Assembly: GCF_008274695.1 (NCBI RefSeq)
Contig: NZ_VTOU01000001.1
Location: 1 to 64,000 of the forward strand
Length of the DNA stretch: 64,000 nucleotides
From: Sphingomonas montanisoli
GTDB taxonomy: Bacteria; Pseudomonadota; Alphaproteobacteria; Sphingomonadales; Sphingomonadaceae
Reading direction: 5' to 3'
The position numbers were made by a program, and so were the translations under genes. This document shows positions 7,530 through 15,289 of the stretch, in pieces. The notes below the pieces were generated by a model that was given only the letters and a program-made list of their open reading frames with translations, did not search any database and was not told the DNA's origin. Each line of letters opens with the position of its first letter. Position 1 is the stretch's first letter.

Positions 7530-8923
7530 CAGCGTACCGCCTGGAAGCGTCGGAAAAACTTGCCGTGGTGGATACCGTCGGCTCCGTGGCGGAACTTCGC
7601 GCAGCTGAACTCCAGCCGATCGCGAGCGCGCTCCATCTTCGAGGCCCACGCGTCATAGTGCTGGTCGTCGCTGCGAGGCTCTTCCTTCGAGAGATAATAT
7701 TCCTCGCTGAGCAGGAAGATCACGAAGTCGGCGTCCTGTTCGATCTGGCCGCTGCTGCGCAGATCAGAGAGGCGAGGGCGCTTGTCCTCACGGCTTTCGA
7801 CCGATCGACTGAGCTGGGACAGCGCGATGATTGCCACATCTTCCTCACCGGCCATCTGCTTCAGCGTGCGGCTCACCTCGCTGACATCGTCGAACTCGGA
7901 ATTGCCACGGTGATCGGGGCGAAGCAGTTGGAGATAGTCGACGGCGACCAGGTCCAATTTCTTGCCCTGCACTTCGAGAAGGCGCTTATGCCGCCGAATG
8001 GCGCGGCGCAGCTGACCGAGCGTGTGGCAGCGCTTGTCGATCACTTTCATTGGCAGAGCGGCGATCTCGTCGCGCATCGCGCGAATCTGGCGGCGATGAT
8101 GATCCTGCACCCGCCGGTTCATGATCGCGTCGAATGACACCGGCTGGCCCGTGCTGTGGCAGTGGTCAGCGATCAGGCGGAGGGCGAGCGTCTCCCACGT
8201 CATCTCAAGGCTGGCGAGCAGGACATGGTGCCCCTGCGCCGCCGCGCCGCGCAAATAGCTCACGATCGTCGCTGTCTTGCCCATGCCGGGGCGCGCGGCG
8301 AGGATACCGAGCCAGCCGGGGCGGATAGCGCCGATCAGATGGTCGATGCCCTCAACGATGCCGCTGGTGACGCCGACGATCTGGCGATCGAAGCCGTCAA
8401 TGACCTCGTCGATGCAATCGCTGCCGTCGCGGAAGGTGATGTCGTCACGCGCCTCGATCGCCGCGCTGAGCGCGCTGTCAGCGCTCGCCACGATCGCGGG
8501 AAGGTCGGCACCCGGCACCGATGCGCTTTGAATGGTTTCGCGCAGCGATGCGATCAGGCGGCGTTGGGTGGCAAGCAAGCGGACCTGCGAGCAATACGCA
8601 TCGTCCAGCCGGTCGGTCATCGCATCTCGGGTGAGATCCTGCAGATACCGCTGACCGCCCGCGTCGTGAAACTCGTCATCGTCTTTGAAGAGCGGTGCAA
8701 GCAGAACCAGATTTACCCGGCGGCGCTCCGCGACCTCACGCATGGCGACGGCGAAGATGCGTCCCAGCAATGGATCGGCAAAGTCGCGATCATCGACCTT
8801 GTCGCCAATCACCTCGGCCCAGCTGTCATCATAGAGCAACTGGCCGATTATTTTCTGCTCAGCGGCGGGGTTGCTCAGGATCAGGTCAGCCGATCCGGCT
8901 TCGCGCACAGCGAACACGCTCAC
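7529..8923 (-). CDS. dnaB: Replicative DNA helicase, DnaB family
   Basis: A 464-residue helicase that unwinds phage DNA at the replication fork. The N-terminal domain (AAEQKIIGQLLYD at about residue 19) precedes the RecA-like motor with Walker A ARPGMGKTA near residue 210, the Walker B segment DLVAVDYLQLLRP, and the late motif ALSQLSRSVE with its downstream RPRLSDLRSSGQIEQDAD. All motor motifs are intact. It starts at GTG 8923, which overlaps the primase stop (GTGA). Length is normal for DnaB (450-500 residues). Encoding its own helicase and primase makes the phage largely independent of host loading factors. Confidence 0.96.
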   Translation of the reverse strand: MSVFAVREAGSADLILSNPAAEQKIIGQLLYDDSWAEVIGDKVDDRDFADPLLGRIFAVAMREVAERRRVNLVLLAPLFKDDDEFHDAGGQRYLQDLTRDAMTDRLDDAYCSQVRLLATQRRLIASLRETIQSASVPGADLPAIVASADSALSAAIEARDDITFRDGSDCIDEVIDGFDRQIVGVTSGIVEGIDHLIGAIRPGWLGILAARPGMGKTATIVSYLRGAAAQGHHVLLASLEMTWETLALRLIADHCHSTGQPVSFDAIMNRRVQDHHRRQIRAMRDEIAALPMKVIDKRCHTLGQLRRAIRRHKRLLEVQGKKLDLVAVDYLQLLRPDHRGNSEFDDVSEVSRTLKQMAGEEDVAIIALSQLSRSVESREDKRPRLSDLRSSGQIEQDADFVIFLLSEEYYLSKEEPRSDDQHYDAWASKMERARDRLEFSCAKFRHGADGIHHGKFFRRFQAVR

Positions 8924-9927
8924 TGGCGGATCCCCCGCAATTGGTCGTTGAAGTCCTTGAAGCCGATGCGGGGAAACATGGTGCGCACATCGAGGCCACG
9001 CTCGCCCAGCGCACGAGCCGCCTTGTCGATCGCGGCGCGCCCGGCGTCGTCATTGTCGCCCGCCAACACGACGGTCCGGACAATCGGCGGCAACATCAGT
9101 GCTGGCATCATGTCTGTGCCGAGCGCGACCCATACCGATCGACCGGGCATCTCCTGCGCCAGCGTCAGCCCATCCTCCGGGCCTTCGCAGACGATAATCT
9201 CATTGGCTGGCGGCCCGAGCCGCAGCGCACCGCCACGAACCCGCCCAAGGCTCAGCTTAGCGCGCTTCATCGCGGCTTTCGCTTTCCCACCGTCGCGCAG
9301 GAAAATGCGCTGCAGACCTACCAGCCGGTTCTGATCATCGGAAACGCCACCGATCAGGGCGGGCAGGGAGGGGCCGACCTCGCCGGTCTCTCGATCGCGC
9401 CAGCGGTAGCAGTGGCCAAAGCGGATTGTCGCGGGCAGGGACATCGTGATCCCGCGCGAGCGGGCGTAAACCTCCGCTGGCGATCCAGCCGCTGGCCCGG
9501 CAGCGTCCCAGATTGCGCGCGCCTCCGCGATCGCCTCGGCCCGCTCAACCTCGTCTTCAGCGGCTGCGATCGCCCGCTGGGCTGGATCAACGACGGGCAG
9601 GTCGGCAGCGCCTAGCCAGCGAAGGGCTTCTTTGAAGTCCAGTCGCTCGACATGCATCACATACTCGACGATGTCGCCGTCGGCGCCGCATCCGAAGCAA
9701 TGATAGCGACCCTGGCTATCGTAGAGCTGCATGCTCGGGCTGCGCTCCTGATGGAACGCGCAGACCGCCCGCTTTGCACGTCCGGCGCGCTCGACCTTGC
9801 GGCTGCGCGCAACCACAGCGCTGATGTCGTGACGCGCCTTTGCATCCTCGACCAGCCGTCGAAACTCGGCGTCAGCAGCCGGGTCGCGGCGACGATCGCC
9901 GGACCGAGAGTTTCCCCGCCCCGGCAC
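8920..9927 (-). CDS. DnaG-type primase with CHC2 zinc finger and Toprim domain
   Basis: A 335-residue primase. The zinc-binding domain reads CAFHQERSPS followed by YHCFGCGADGD (about residues 56-86), matching the CHC2 finger that samples template DNA. The Toprim catalytic core shows VCEGPEDGLTL near residue 250 and the DxD-like LAGDNDDAG about 45 residues later. It synthesises RNA primers for the adjacent DnaB. The start is GTG 9927 with GAGG upstream, two bases after the stop of the Cro-like gene. It is shorter than host DnaG (about 600 residues) because it lacks the C-terminal helicase-interaction domain, as is common for phage primases. Confidence 0.94.
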   Translation of the reverse strand: MPGRGNSRSGDRRRDPAADAEFRRLVEDAKARHDISAVVARSRKVERAGRAKRAVCAFHQERSPSMQLYDSQGRYHCFGCGADGDIVEYVMHVERLDFKEALRWLGAADLPVVDPAQRAIAAAEDEVERAEAIAEARAIWDAAGPAAGSPAEVYARSRGITMSLPATIRFGHCYRWRDRETGEVGPSLPALIGGVSDDQNRLVGLQRIFLRDGGKAKAAMKRAKLSLGRVRGGALRLGPPANEIIVCEGPEDGLTLAQEMPGRSVWVALGTDMMPALMLPPIVRTVVLAGDNDDAGRAAIDKAARALGERGLDVRTMFPRIGFKDFNDQLRGIRQ

Positions 9928-9929
9928 AG

Positions 9930-10160
9930 TCAGGCCTCGGCGGCAATAGAAGCAGGGGAGGCCTGTCGGGGTAGATCGTAAAAGTCGTTGGGCGTCACTT
10001 CGCCGTTGGTCGCGGCGATAATAGCCGGCATCATTCGATTGCCGGGCTTTCGCGCGCCCTTCGCTATTCTCTCAATGGTCCTCGCGTGTGGCGTGCCGGT
10101 TCGACGGGCGAACTCGGAGTACGTGAGGTTTTCGCGGGTTAGATAGGCCATAAGCTGCAT
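9930..10160 (-). CDS. Cro-like helix-turn-helix regulator
   Basis: A 76-residue protein with a helix-turn-helix at residues 11-40 (TYSEFARRTGTPHARTIERI). It is encoded divergently from the CI-like repressor and is the first gene of the leftward replication operon, the position of Cro in lambdoid switches. It probably binds the same operators and shuts off the repressor after induction. No ribosome-binding site precedes ATG 10160. A good -10 hexamer ends only six bases before it, suggesting a leaderless mRNA. Confidence 0.85.
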   Translation of the reverse strand: MQLMAYLTRENLTYSEFARRTGTPHARTIERIAKGARKPGNRMMPAIIAATNGEVTPNDFYDLPRQASPASIAAEA

Positions 10161-10166
10161 GCCAAC

Positions 10167-10194
10167 AGATTAGCCTGAGGGGCTATTAGCGCAA
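10167..10194 (-). promoter_or_regulatory. Leftward early promoter (candidate)
   Basis: On the minus strand TTGCGC (10189-10194) and TAATCT (10167-10172) are spaced by 16 bases, a plausible sigma-70-type promoter for the Cro-like and replication genes. The -10 lies six bases from the ATG at 10160, so transcription would start at or next to the start codon. Two operator-like palindromes cover it. Confidence 0.6.
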
Positions 10195-10242
10195 GGGGCT
10201 AATTCGCGTTTATCCCCTTTCTTTGTTTGGCCTATTGGGCTA
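10171..10242. promoter_or_regulatory. Three operator-like palindromes of the lysogeny switch
   Basis: Three 15-bp sites share the form T(A/G)GC(C/G)-N5-GGCTA: TAGCC-tgagg-GGCTA at 10171-10185, TAGCG-caagg-GGCTA at 10187-10201 and TGGCC-tattg-GGCTA at 10228-10242. They lie between the divergent cro-like and repressor genes. Sites 1 and 2 are adjacent (centres 16 bp apart) and cover the leftward promoter; site 3 lies 30 bp upstream of the repressor start. This is the layout expected for a repressor that blocks early transcription and tunes its own synthesis. Confidence 0.75.
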
Positions 10243-10271
10243 AGTCGCGCGCAGTTAGGCGGGAGGCGAAT

Positions 10272-10895
10272 TTGATCAAGGACCAAATCGAAGCTGTTGG
10301 GCATCGGCTGCGCGAGCTTCGCCTTGAGAAAGGCTACACCCTAGAGCAGCTCGCTGCGAAGATTTCAGCGCAGAATAACGAGGTGGTGCATTTCACCACG
10401 CTCGCGAAAATCGAAAAATCGATGCGTACCATCTCGCTCGATTGGATCTTCAAGATTTGCGTCGCACTTGGGGTAGATCCTGGTGAAGTGCTTGATCAGC
10501 AACTTGACCGACAGAAGCCGCTGCGCACTATTCCGCTGATCGGCCAAATCGCCGCCGGCAATTGGCGGGAGGCTGTGCTAGATAGCACCGAACTTGCGGC
10601 GGTTCCGGTCAGCACAAGCTCATCTGCCTTCGCGCTCGAACTGGTAGGCGATAGCATGGACCTTATTGCCCCGCCGGGCAGCCTCATCGTGGTCGATCCT
10701 GAGGACGGCGACCTACGAGACGGGAAGGTTTACGCGATCATGAACAGTGAGCATGAGGCGACCTTTAAGCGGTTTCGGGCCGATCCCATGCGACTTGAGC
10801 CGGTGTCGTCGAACCCTGATCACAAGCCGATCCCGTTGGGAAAAGTCCCTTTCACCGTCATCGGACGTGTCATCTACAGCATCGCGGCACTGTAA
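10272..10895 (+). CDS. CI/LexA-type self-cleaving phage repressor
   Basis: A 207-residue repressor keeping the prophage silent. The N-terminal helix-turn-helix spans about residues 10-75 (RLRELRLEKGYTLEQLAAK). The C-terminal S24 peptidase domain has the Ala-Gly cleavage site in IAAGNW (about residues 95-96), the catalytic serine in VGDSMD (Ser128) and the lysine in ATFKRF (Lys166). RecA-stimulated self-cleavage, hence SOS induction, is expected from these residues. The start is TTG 10272 because GGGAGG lies six bases upstream; an in-frame TTG at 10227 lacks such a site and would overlap operator 3. It is divergent from the Cro-like gene. Confidence 0.93.
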   Translation: MIKDQIEAVGHRLRELRLEKGYTLEQLAAKISAQNNEVVHFTTLAKIEKSMRTISLDWIFKICVALGVDPGEVLDQQLDRQKPLRTIPLIGQIAAGNWREAVLDSTELAAVPVSTSSSAFALELVGDSMDLIAPPGSLIVVDPEDGDLRDGKVYAIMNSEHEATFKRFRADPMRLEPVSSNPDHKPIPLGKVPFTVIGRVIYSIAAL

Positions 10896-10898
10896 TAT

Positions 10899-10942
10899 GC
10901 CTGAGCGGCGAAAATCACTGTTGACTGTTTAGCCGCTCAGGC
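10899..10942. repeat. Perfect 11-bp inverted repeat after the repressor gene
   Basis: GCCTGAGCGGC (10899-10909) and GCCGCTCAGGC (10932-10942) flank a 22-base A/T-rich loop that includes TTGACT. There is no T run, so it is not a classical terminator. It stands between the repressor stop and the early operon and could be a pause site, an attenuator or another regulator's operator. Of the 174 non-coding bases (10896-11069) this is the only structure I see. Confidence 0.6.
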
Positions 10943-11069
10943 TAGCCTTATGCGTATCGGTTGATCGCCCCCGGGCCGAAGACGCCGATGCGCAGGGAAA
11001 GGAAATGCGTGCTCGCCTGACGGCAGCCTCCGCGGATCGGCCCTGCTCCTCGAACGCAGGGAGGCCGCA

Positions 11070-11351
11070 GTGGCCGGTGACGCACCAAAACCCCCAATCA
11101 GCCGGGGAAGCATGGCTGAATTGGCGGCCTCGCCGCCGAAGCCCCTTACCGATTTGATCAAGTATTCGGACGCACTCGCGCTCCACATCCGCCGGATCGC
11201 CTCTCTTCAAGAGGCAATCGAACGCGGTGGCTTCATGACGGCTGTCGAGGACGCGCTGCATTTGCACTGCCTGGTTGACTTGCAGGGCGGTGAGGTGCGT
11301 CGCGCCGTGGCCCTGATCAACATGCATTCGGCAGAAATCGGGGGCATCTAA
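11070..11351 (+). CDS. Hypothetical early phage protein (93 aa)
   Basis: A 93-residue protein beginning at GTG with GGGAGG five bases upstream. It has a proline-rich N-terminus (about residues 1-27) followed by two amphipathic helices (LTDLIKYSDALALHIRRIASLQEAIERGG is split here as LTDLIKYSDALALHI and RRIASLQEAIERGG) and a short C-terminal helix. No motif is recognised. Its TAA overlaps the next ATG (TAATG), the first of a long series of overlapping genes in this operon. Confidence 0.7.
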   Translation: MAGDAPKPPISRGSMAELAASPPKPLTDLIKYSDALALHIRRIASLQEAIERGGFMTAVEDALHLHCLVDLQGGEVRRAVALINMHSAEIGGI

Positions 11352-11641
11352 TGGGCAATCCTCAGCATTCCGAGGTGAAGTGTGCCAACTGCGCCTTCTT
11401 CGATCAGGCCGGCGCACAGCTCGCTTCGGCGATCATCGATCCGCAGGCCACTCCCGACACTGGCGTCTGCACTGCCGAGCCGCCCGTAGCCATGCCCAGC
11501 GCGTGGTTTCCGGTCAGCGTCTTTCCCAAGGTGCACGCCAGTCGCTCCTGCGGTCGGTTCACCCCCGCTGGCGGATCAGGACCAAATGGCGGTGAGCAGA
11601 AGGATCCGGTCGTCGTTCCTTTCGGCAGGAGCGCGGCATGA
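11351..11641 (+). CDS. Small cysteine-containing phage protein (96 aa)
   Basis: A 96-residue protein with four cysteines arranged as CANC near residue 11, GVC near residue 39 and SCGRF near residue 67, possibly a zinc ribbon or iron-binding knuckle. The last 25 residues are Gly/Pro-rich. It is coupled to both neighbours (TAATG before, ATGA after). The function is unknown; nucleic-acid binding is the simplest guess for such a cysteine pattern. Confidence 0.7.
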   Translation: MGNPQHSEVKCANCAFFDQAGAQLASAIIDPQATPDTGVCTAEPPVAMPSAWFPVSVFPKVHASRSCGRFTPAGGSGPNGGEQKDPVVVPFGRSAA

Positions 11642-12768
11642 CGAACGCACCATCGAAAATCTGGATATGCGTCACGGGCAAAGAGGTTCCTGACTGGATC
11701 CTTGAGCGCATGACGACGGCCGATGTCGCCACCGATGGCAGCTTCGAGATCGAAGCATCTGACGGCGTGGTAAAGGTTGAGGCGGGATACGCCGTGTTCG
11801 AGTTCGGGGAACAGGTTTTCGCCTGCCCGCCCAAGCTGGTCCAGGAGAAGCTAGCGGCTGCGGCCGGTGAAGACAATGAGGTGGTCGCGAACCTCGCCAA
11901 TCGCGCGGAGGCCGAACGCGAGCGTCGACGCGAAGAAAAGCAGGCGCCGCTCGCTAAGGCATCGGGCGACAAGCCGCTTAAGCTGAAGGCGATGATTGGA
12001 TCACCCCCGGCGCCGCAGTTCGCTCTGGTCGACCAGCTGATGGTGGATGACAGTTACCAGCGCTCGATCGAGGGTGGGGCTTCGCAGAAGCTCATCGTCA
12101 AGATCGCTGAGAACTGGGACTGGCGGCTCTGCCTGCCTTTGATCGTCTCCCGACGTCAGGGAAGCCTCTACGTGATCGATGGGCAGCATCGGCTGGAGGC
12201 GGCTCGTCTTCGCGGCGACATCAGAGATATTCCGGTCGTCGTGTTCGATTTCGACGATCCGCGCGGCGAGGCGGAACTCTTCGTCCAGGCGAACCGCAGT
12301 CGGCGCACGATGAGCAAGTTGGACGACTTCCACGCCGCCGTGATCGCCGGAGACACTAAGGCCGTGGCCGTGAACGAGGTGGTCACCGCCGCCGGTCTCG
12401 CCGTCGGCCGGATTCAAGCGTGGCAATATTGGAAGCCGGGCGAAGTGGTGTTCGTAACCGCAATCACGCGGGCGCTTCACAGCCACGGAAAGCCGGTCGT
12501 CGAGCAGGTTCTCGGCATGATCGCTCGGGCATTCGAAGGGCTCGTCCTAACCGGGGTGGGGGCCGTCTTCGAGGGCCTCTGCTCGATTGTTCAGGAGCGC
12601 TCCAAGGCAGGCAACCCGATTGACAGCGCCTTGATGGAGACCGTTCTCGCCGAGGTCGGCATCCCCGGATGGAAAGAGGCCGTCGATGGCGCCGAAAGCG
12701 GTCAAGAGCGCGCGGAAGCTATGATGAAGGCGCTGGCCGAGGCCTACGCAGAAGCGGAGGCAGAATAA
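11638..12768 (+). CDS. ParB/Srx-fold protein
   Basis: A 376-residue protein. Residues 1-90 are an acidic leader domain, then a charged linker (AEAERERRREEKQAP). A ParB-like nuclease/CTPase-fold domain follows from about residue 125, with the signature VIDGQHRLEAARLRG near residue 180 and PVVVFDFDDPRGEAELFV after it. The C-terminal 170 residues are helical. Phage proteins of this class include plasmid-style partition proteins, nucleases and DNA-binding hub proteins. No ParA partner is next to it; instead the next gene encodes a HerA-type ATPase, which may be its functional partner. The GGAG site and ATGA overlap support the start. Confidence 0.85.
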   Translation: MTNAPSKIWICVTGKEVPDWILERMTTADVATDGSFEIEASDGVVKVEAGYAVFEFGEQVFACPPKLVQEKLAAAAGEDNEVVANLANRAEAERERRREEKQAPLAKASGDKPLKLKAMIGSPPAPQFALVDQLMVDDSYQRSIEGGASQKLIVKIAENWDWRLCLPLIVSRRQGSLYVIDGQHRLEAARLRGDIRDIPVVVFDFDDPRGEAELFVQANRSRRTMSKLDDFHAAVIAGDTKAVAVNEVVTAAGLAVGRIQAWQYWKPGEVVFVTAITRALHSHGKPVVEQVLGMIARAFEGLVLTGVGAVFEGLCSIVQERSKAGNPIDSALMETVLAEVGIPGWKEAVDGAESGQERAEAMMKALAEAYAEAEAE

Positions 12769-14009
12769 TGCTGCACCAGCGAACCACCTTCTTTGGGGAA
12801 ACCCAGAAGATGCTTGCGCTCGCGCTACACGGTGCGGGTCAGACCGATCGCGAGATCGCGGATGCAAACAACACGTCCGTGAATAACATAATCGCGTGGC
12901 GGCGAGAGGCTGGACTGCCCGAGAACCTCTCGGCGGCAGCGAAGGCCCGCGCACAAGAGGAGCAATACACATCACCAGTACGGCGCGTCTCTCCCCCGCG
13001 CGCCGGATCAGCCGCGGCTCGCAAAGGCGATGCCCCCCCTGCCGCAGAGCCGCGGCTGATCACCCCCGCTCAGGCGCAAGCGGATTACGTGGCGCCGGTC
13101 CAGCCGACGGGCGACAATGCGCTTGAGATCGGCATTCACGTGGACAGGCCGGTGTTTGTTGATCTCGAAGAATTGCTGACTACCCGGCTCCTGATTCAAG
13201 GCAACAGCGGGAGCGGCAAAAGCCACCTTCTACGGCGGCTGCTCGAAGAGTGCGCTGGGATCGTGCAGCAGGTCATTATCGATCCGGAGGGCGATTTCGT
13301 CAGCTTCGGCGACGCCTTCGGACACACGGTGATCAACGCAAAGGATTTTGCAGCCAGCCGCCTATGCGGGATCGCGGCCAAGGCCCGGCACCTGCGCGGC
13401 TCAATCGTCCTGAGCCTGGAAGGAATAGAGATCGAGCAGCAGATGGATGCTGTCTCGGCGTTTCTGTCAGGCCTGTTCGATGCGCCGCCTGAGCATTGGC
13501 ATCCGATCATCGTCGCGATCGACGAGGCGCATTTGTACGCCCCGGCCGGCGACAATGGGGAGGATAAGGAAACTCGCAAGAGCAGCCAGCAGGCGGTTGC
13601 CAATTTGATGTGCAGGGGCCGCAAGCGTGGGCTTGCGGGGATCATTGCTACCCAGCGACTGTCGAAACTGCACAAGAACGTCGCAGCGGAGGCGTCTAAC
13701 TTCCTACTCGGCCGGACCTTCTTAGATATCGACATCGCCCGCGCCGCGGATCTGCTCGGCTTACAGCGAGCGCAAGCCGAGGACATCCGAAACTTGAGCC
13801 GGGGCGAGTTTCTCGGGCTCGGGCCGGCGATCGCGCGGCGACCTCTCAAGGTGAAGGTTGGCTCTGTCATCACGCTGGGGAAGGCGGGCCCCGAGAAGGG
13901 GCTTACCCCGCTCCCCAGCCTCACGGCTGAAGCGATGCAATCTCTGATGCTCGCCGATGAGGATGGGGAAGACCTACCGGTTGCCCCGGCGCTGAGGATC
14001 GTCAAATGA
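12768..14009 (+). CDS. HTH-HerA-type ATPase fusion
   Basis: A 413-residue protein. Residues 15-45 form a resolvase-like helix-turn-helix (QTDREIADANNTSVNNIIAW); a disordered Pro/Ala-rich linker follows. From about residue 120 there is a FtsK/HerA-class motor: Walker A QGNSGSGKSHL near residue 144, IDPEGD at the DPEGDF segment, Walker B IVAIDEAHLYA and the sensor ATQRLSKLHK. This class pumps or remodels DNA as a hexamer. GGAGG lies seven bases before ATG 12768, which overlaps the previous stop (TAATG). Linking a sequence-specific DNA-binding head to a translocase is unusual and suggests recruitment to a fixed site. Confidence 0.88.
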   Translation: MLHQRTTFFGETQKMLALALHGAGQTDREIADANNTSVNNIIAWRREAGLPENLSAAAKARAQEEQYTSPVRRVSPPRAGSAAARKGDAPPAAEPRLITPAQAQADYVAPVQPTGDNALEIGIHVDRPVFVDLEELLTTRLLIQGNSGSGKSHLLRRLLEECAGIVQQVIIDPEGDFVSFGDAFGHTVINAKDFAASRLCGIAAKARHLRGSIVLSLEGIEIEQQMDAVSAFLSGLFDAPPEHWHPIIVAIDEAHLYAPAGDNGEDKETRKSSQQAVANLMCRGRKRGLAGIIATQRLSKLHKNVAAEASNFLLGRTFLDIDIARAADLLGLQRAQAEDIRNLSRGEFLGLGPAIARRPLKVKVGSVITLGKAGPEKGLTPLPSLTAEAMQSLMLADEDGEDLPVAPALRIVK

Positions 14010-14509
14010 GCCGGCCAGGCACTAGGACGGGCGAAGCCTATTACATCACGCCGGACAAGTTGGCCCAGCTGGTCGAGCTGCTCCCGAGCGTAGGCAGTTT
14101 TCGCGATATCTGCGCGATCCTGGGCCTGCGACTTGATGTTGTCCGACGTGAAGCTGCGCCGTTTCTTGCCATCATGAAGCTCAACGGCACGCATCCGCAG
14201 TGCGGCTGCGGCAAGGACAGATTTCACCCGTATGGCTGCGCCGACAGCTACGCCAAGAGTTGGCCCGCCGACTGCGTGCCTGGGCGCACGCGCGCGGAAT
14301 CCGTCATCATATTGGAGCGCCGTCGCATCGCACTTGAGATGCTCGTCGACGGCGATCGCCTTTGCGACATCGACCGGAGCCTCGGCATGTCGAAGGGTGG
14401 CGCCAAAAACTACCTACACTTCCTGACGCCGGAGCAGATGGCCGAGCGGGAACAGAACGTCACGCGGCGGCGGCAAGCCGAGACCCAGCCTCAGAGGCGG
14501 GCGGCATGA
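14006..14509 (+). CDS. Putative zinc-knuckle/HTH phage protein (167 aa)
   Basis: A 167-residue protein with an N-terminal helical region (DKLAQLVELLPSVGSFRDIC), a Cys/His cluster at about residues 66-77 (CGCGKDRFHPYGC) and a C-terminal segment that looks like a helix-turn-helix (LVDGDRLCDIDRSLGMSKGG). It is coupled to the ATPase by an ATGA overlap. A DNA-binding regulator or adaptor of the ParB/HerA module is plausible but unproven. No family was recognised. Confidence 0.72.
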   Translation: MSRPGTRTGEAYYITPDKLAQLVELLPSVGSFRDICAILGLRLDVVRREAAPFLAIMKLNGTHPQCGCGKDRFHPYGCADSYAKSWPADCVPGRTRAESVIILERRRIALEMLVDGDRLCDIDRSLGMSKGGAKNYLHFLTPEQMAEREQNVTRRRQAETQPQRRAA

Positions 14510-14537
14510 TCAAAACTCAGCACGAGGGTACCGAGAA

Positions 14538-15056
14538 ATGAACGACAACATCATATCGCTGCCATCCGCTCTGCGGCCTGTAAACGTGGGCTCAGCTGTC
14601 GCGAACCTCATCACGATGGCGCAGATCGAGCGCGAAATTCCCACCACCATGACTGGTGTAGATGGCATGGAAACTTTGGCCGAAGCCGTCGCCGGCATTG
14701 CCGATCGCGTCTCACGCGACGAGGCGGTGATCCTGCTCGGCGTCGGCGCGATGCTGTTGCGCGTGACGCGCGGATGTCCGCGTCCCGAGGAAACTCCGAA
14801 CCCTTGGCCCGTCGGACTGGTCGCGCATGTCGAGGCGATGCTGCCCCCGCTGCCGCCAGCCGAGACCGACGGTTACTATCAGACCTTGGGCAAGGTTGGT
14901 CCCGATGCCATCGTGCCGGCTGTCTATGTCGCGCTGCTCTGCGCGAGGATTAAGCACCTCGAGGCTCAGCTGCTCGCGGCGGATGTGCAGACGCGCTCAG
15001 AGGTCGCGGATTTGATTGGCGCGAACATCATGGCGCAGCCAGCGGGAGAGGCCTGA
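14538..15056 (+). CDS. Hypothetical phage protein (172 aa)
   Basis: A 172-residue, largely helical, mildly acidic protein with one Pro-rich stretch (PRPEETPNPWPVG) in the middle and no transmembrane segment or catalytic motif. ATG 14538 follows a purine-rich site (GAGG at 14525). It ends on the ATG of the next gene (TGATG). Function unknown. Confidence 0.7.
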   Translation: MNDNIISLPSALRPVNVGSAVANLITMAQIEREIPTTMTGVDGMETLAEAVAGIADRVSRDEAVILLGVGAMLLRVTRGCPRPEETPNPWPVGLVAHVEAMLPPLPPAETDGYYQTLGKVGPDAIVPAVYVALLCARIKHLEAQLLAADVQTRSEVADLIGANIMAQPAGEA

Positions 15057-15289
15057 TGACCGATCCGTATGGGCACGGCTTCAAATCGGCGCGCGAGCTG
15101 GCACGAACGGCCGTCCTCGATCTCGCCGAGCAGCACGATCGACGTTCAGCCGAGCAGGTGCGTGAAGGACTGTCGCCGTCTCAGGACGTGCGCAGGCTTC
15201 ATCAAGCCGCCGATCGCATTGCCAATATCCGGGTACCGCGCCGCGAAGCGCGCTCGGGTGTGCCAATCACGAAAGGCCAAGACCGATGA
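15056..15289 (+). CDS. Hypothetical phage protein (77 aa)
   Basis: A 77-residue polar, Arg-rich protein (ARELARTAVLDLAEQHDRRS near the start). GGGAG precedes its ATG, and both ends overlap neighbouring genes (TGATG and ATGA). No domain is recognised. Confidence 0.65.
   Translation: MTDPYGHGFKSARELARTAVLDLAEQHDRRSAEQVREGLSPSQDVRRLHQAADRIANIRVPRREARSGVPITKGQDR

Noticed and set aside
10929-11417. Minus-strand frame of 162 codons in the early phage operon
   Set aside because: The plus-strand genes have strong ribosome-binding sites and stop/start overlaps; the minus frame is low-complexity and Arg-rich.
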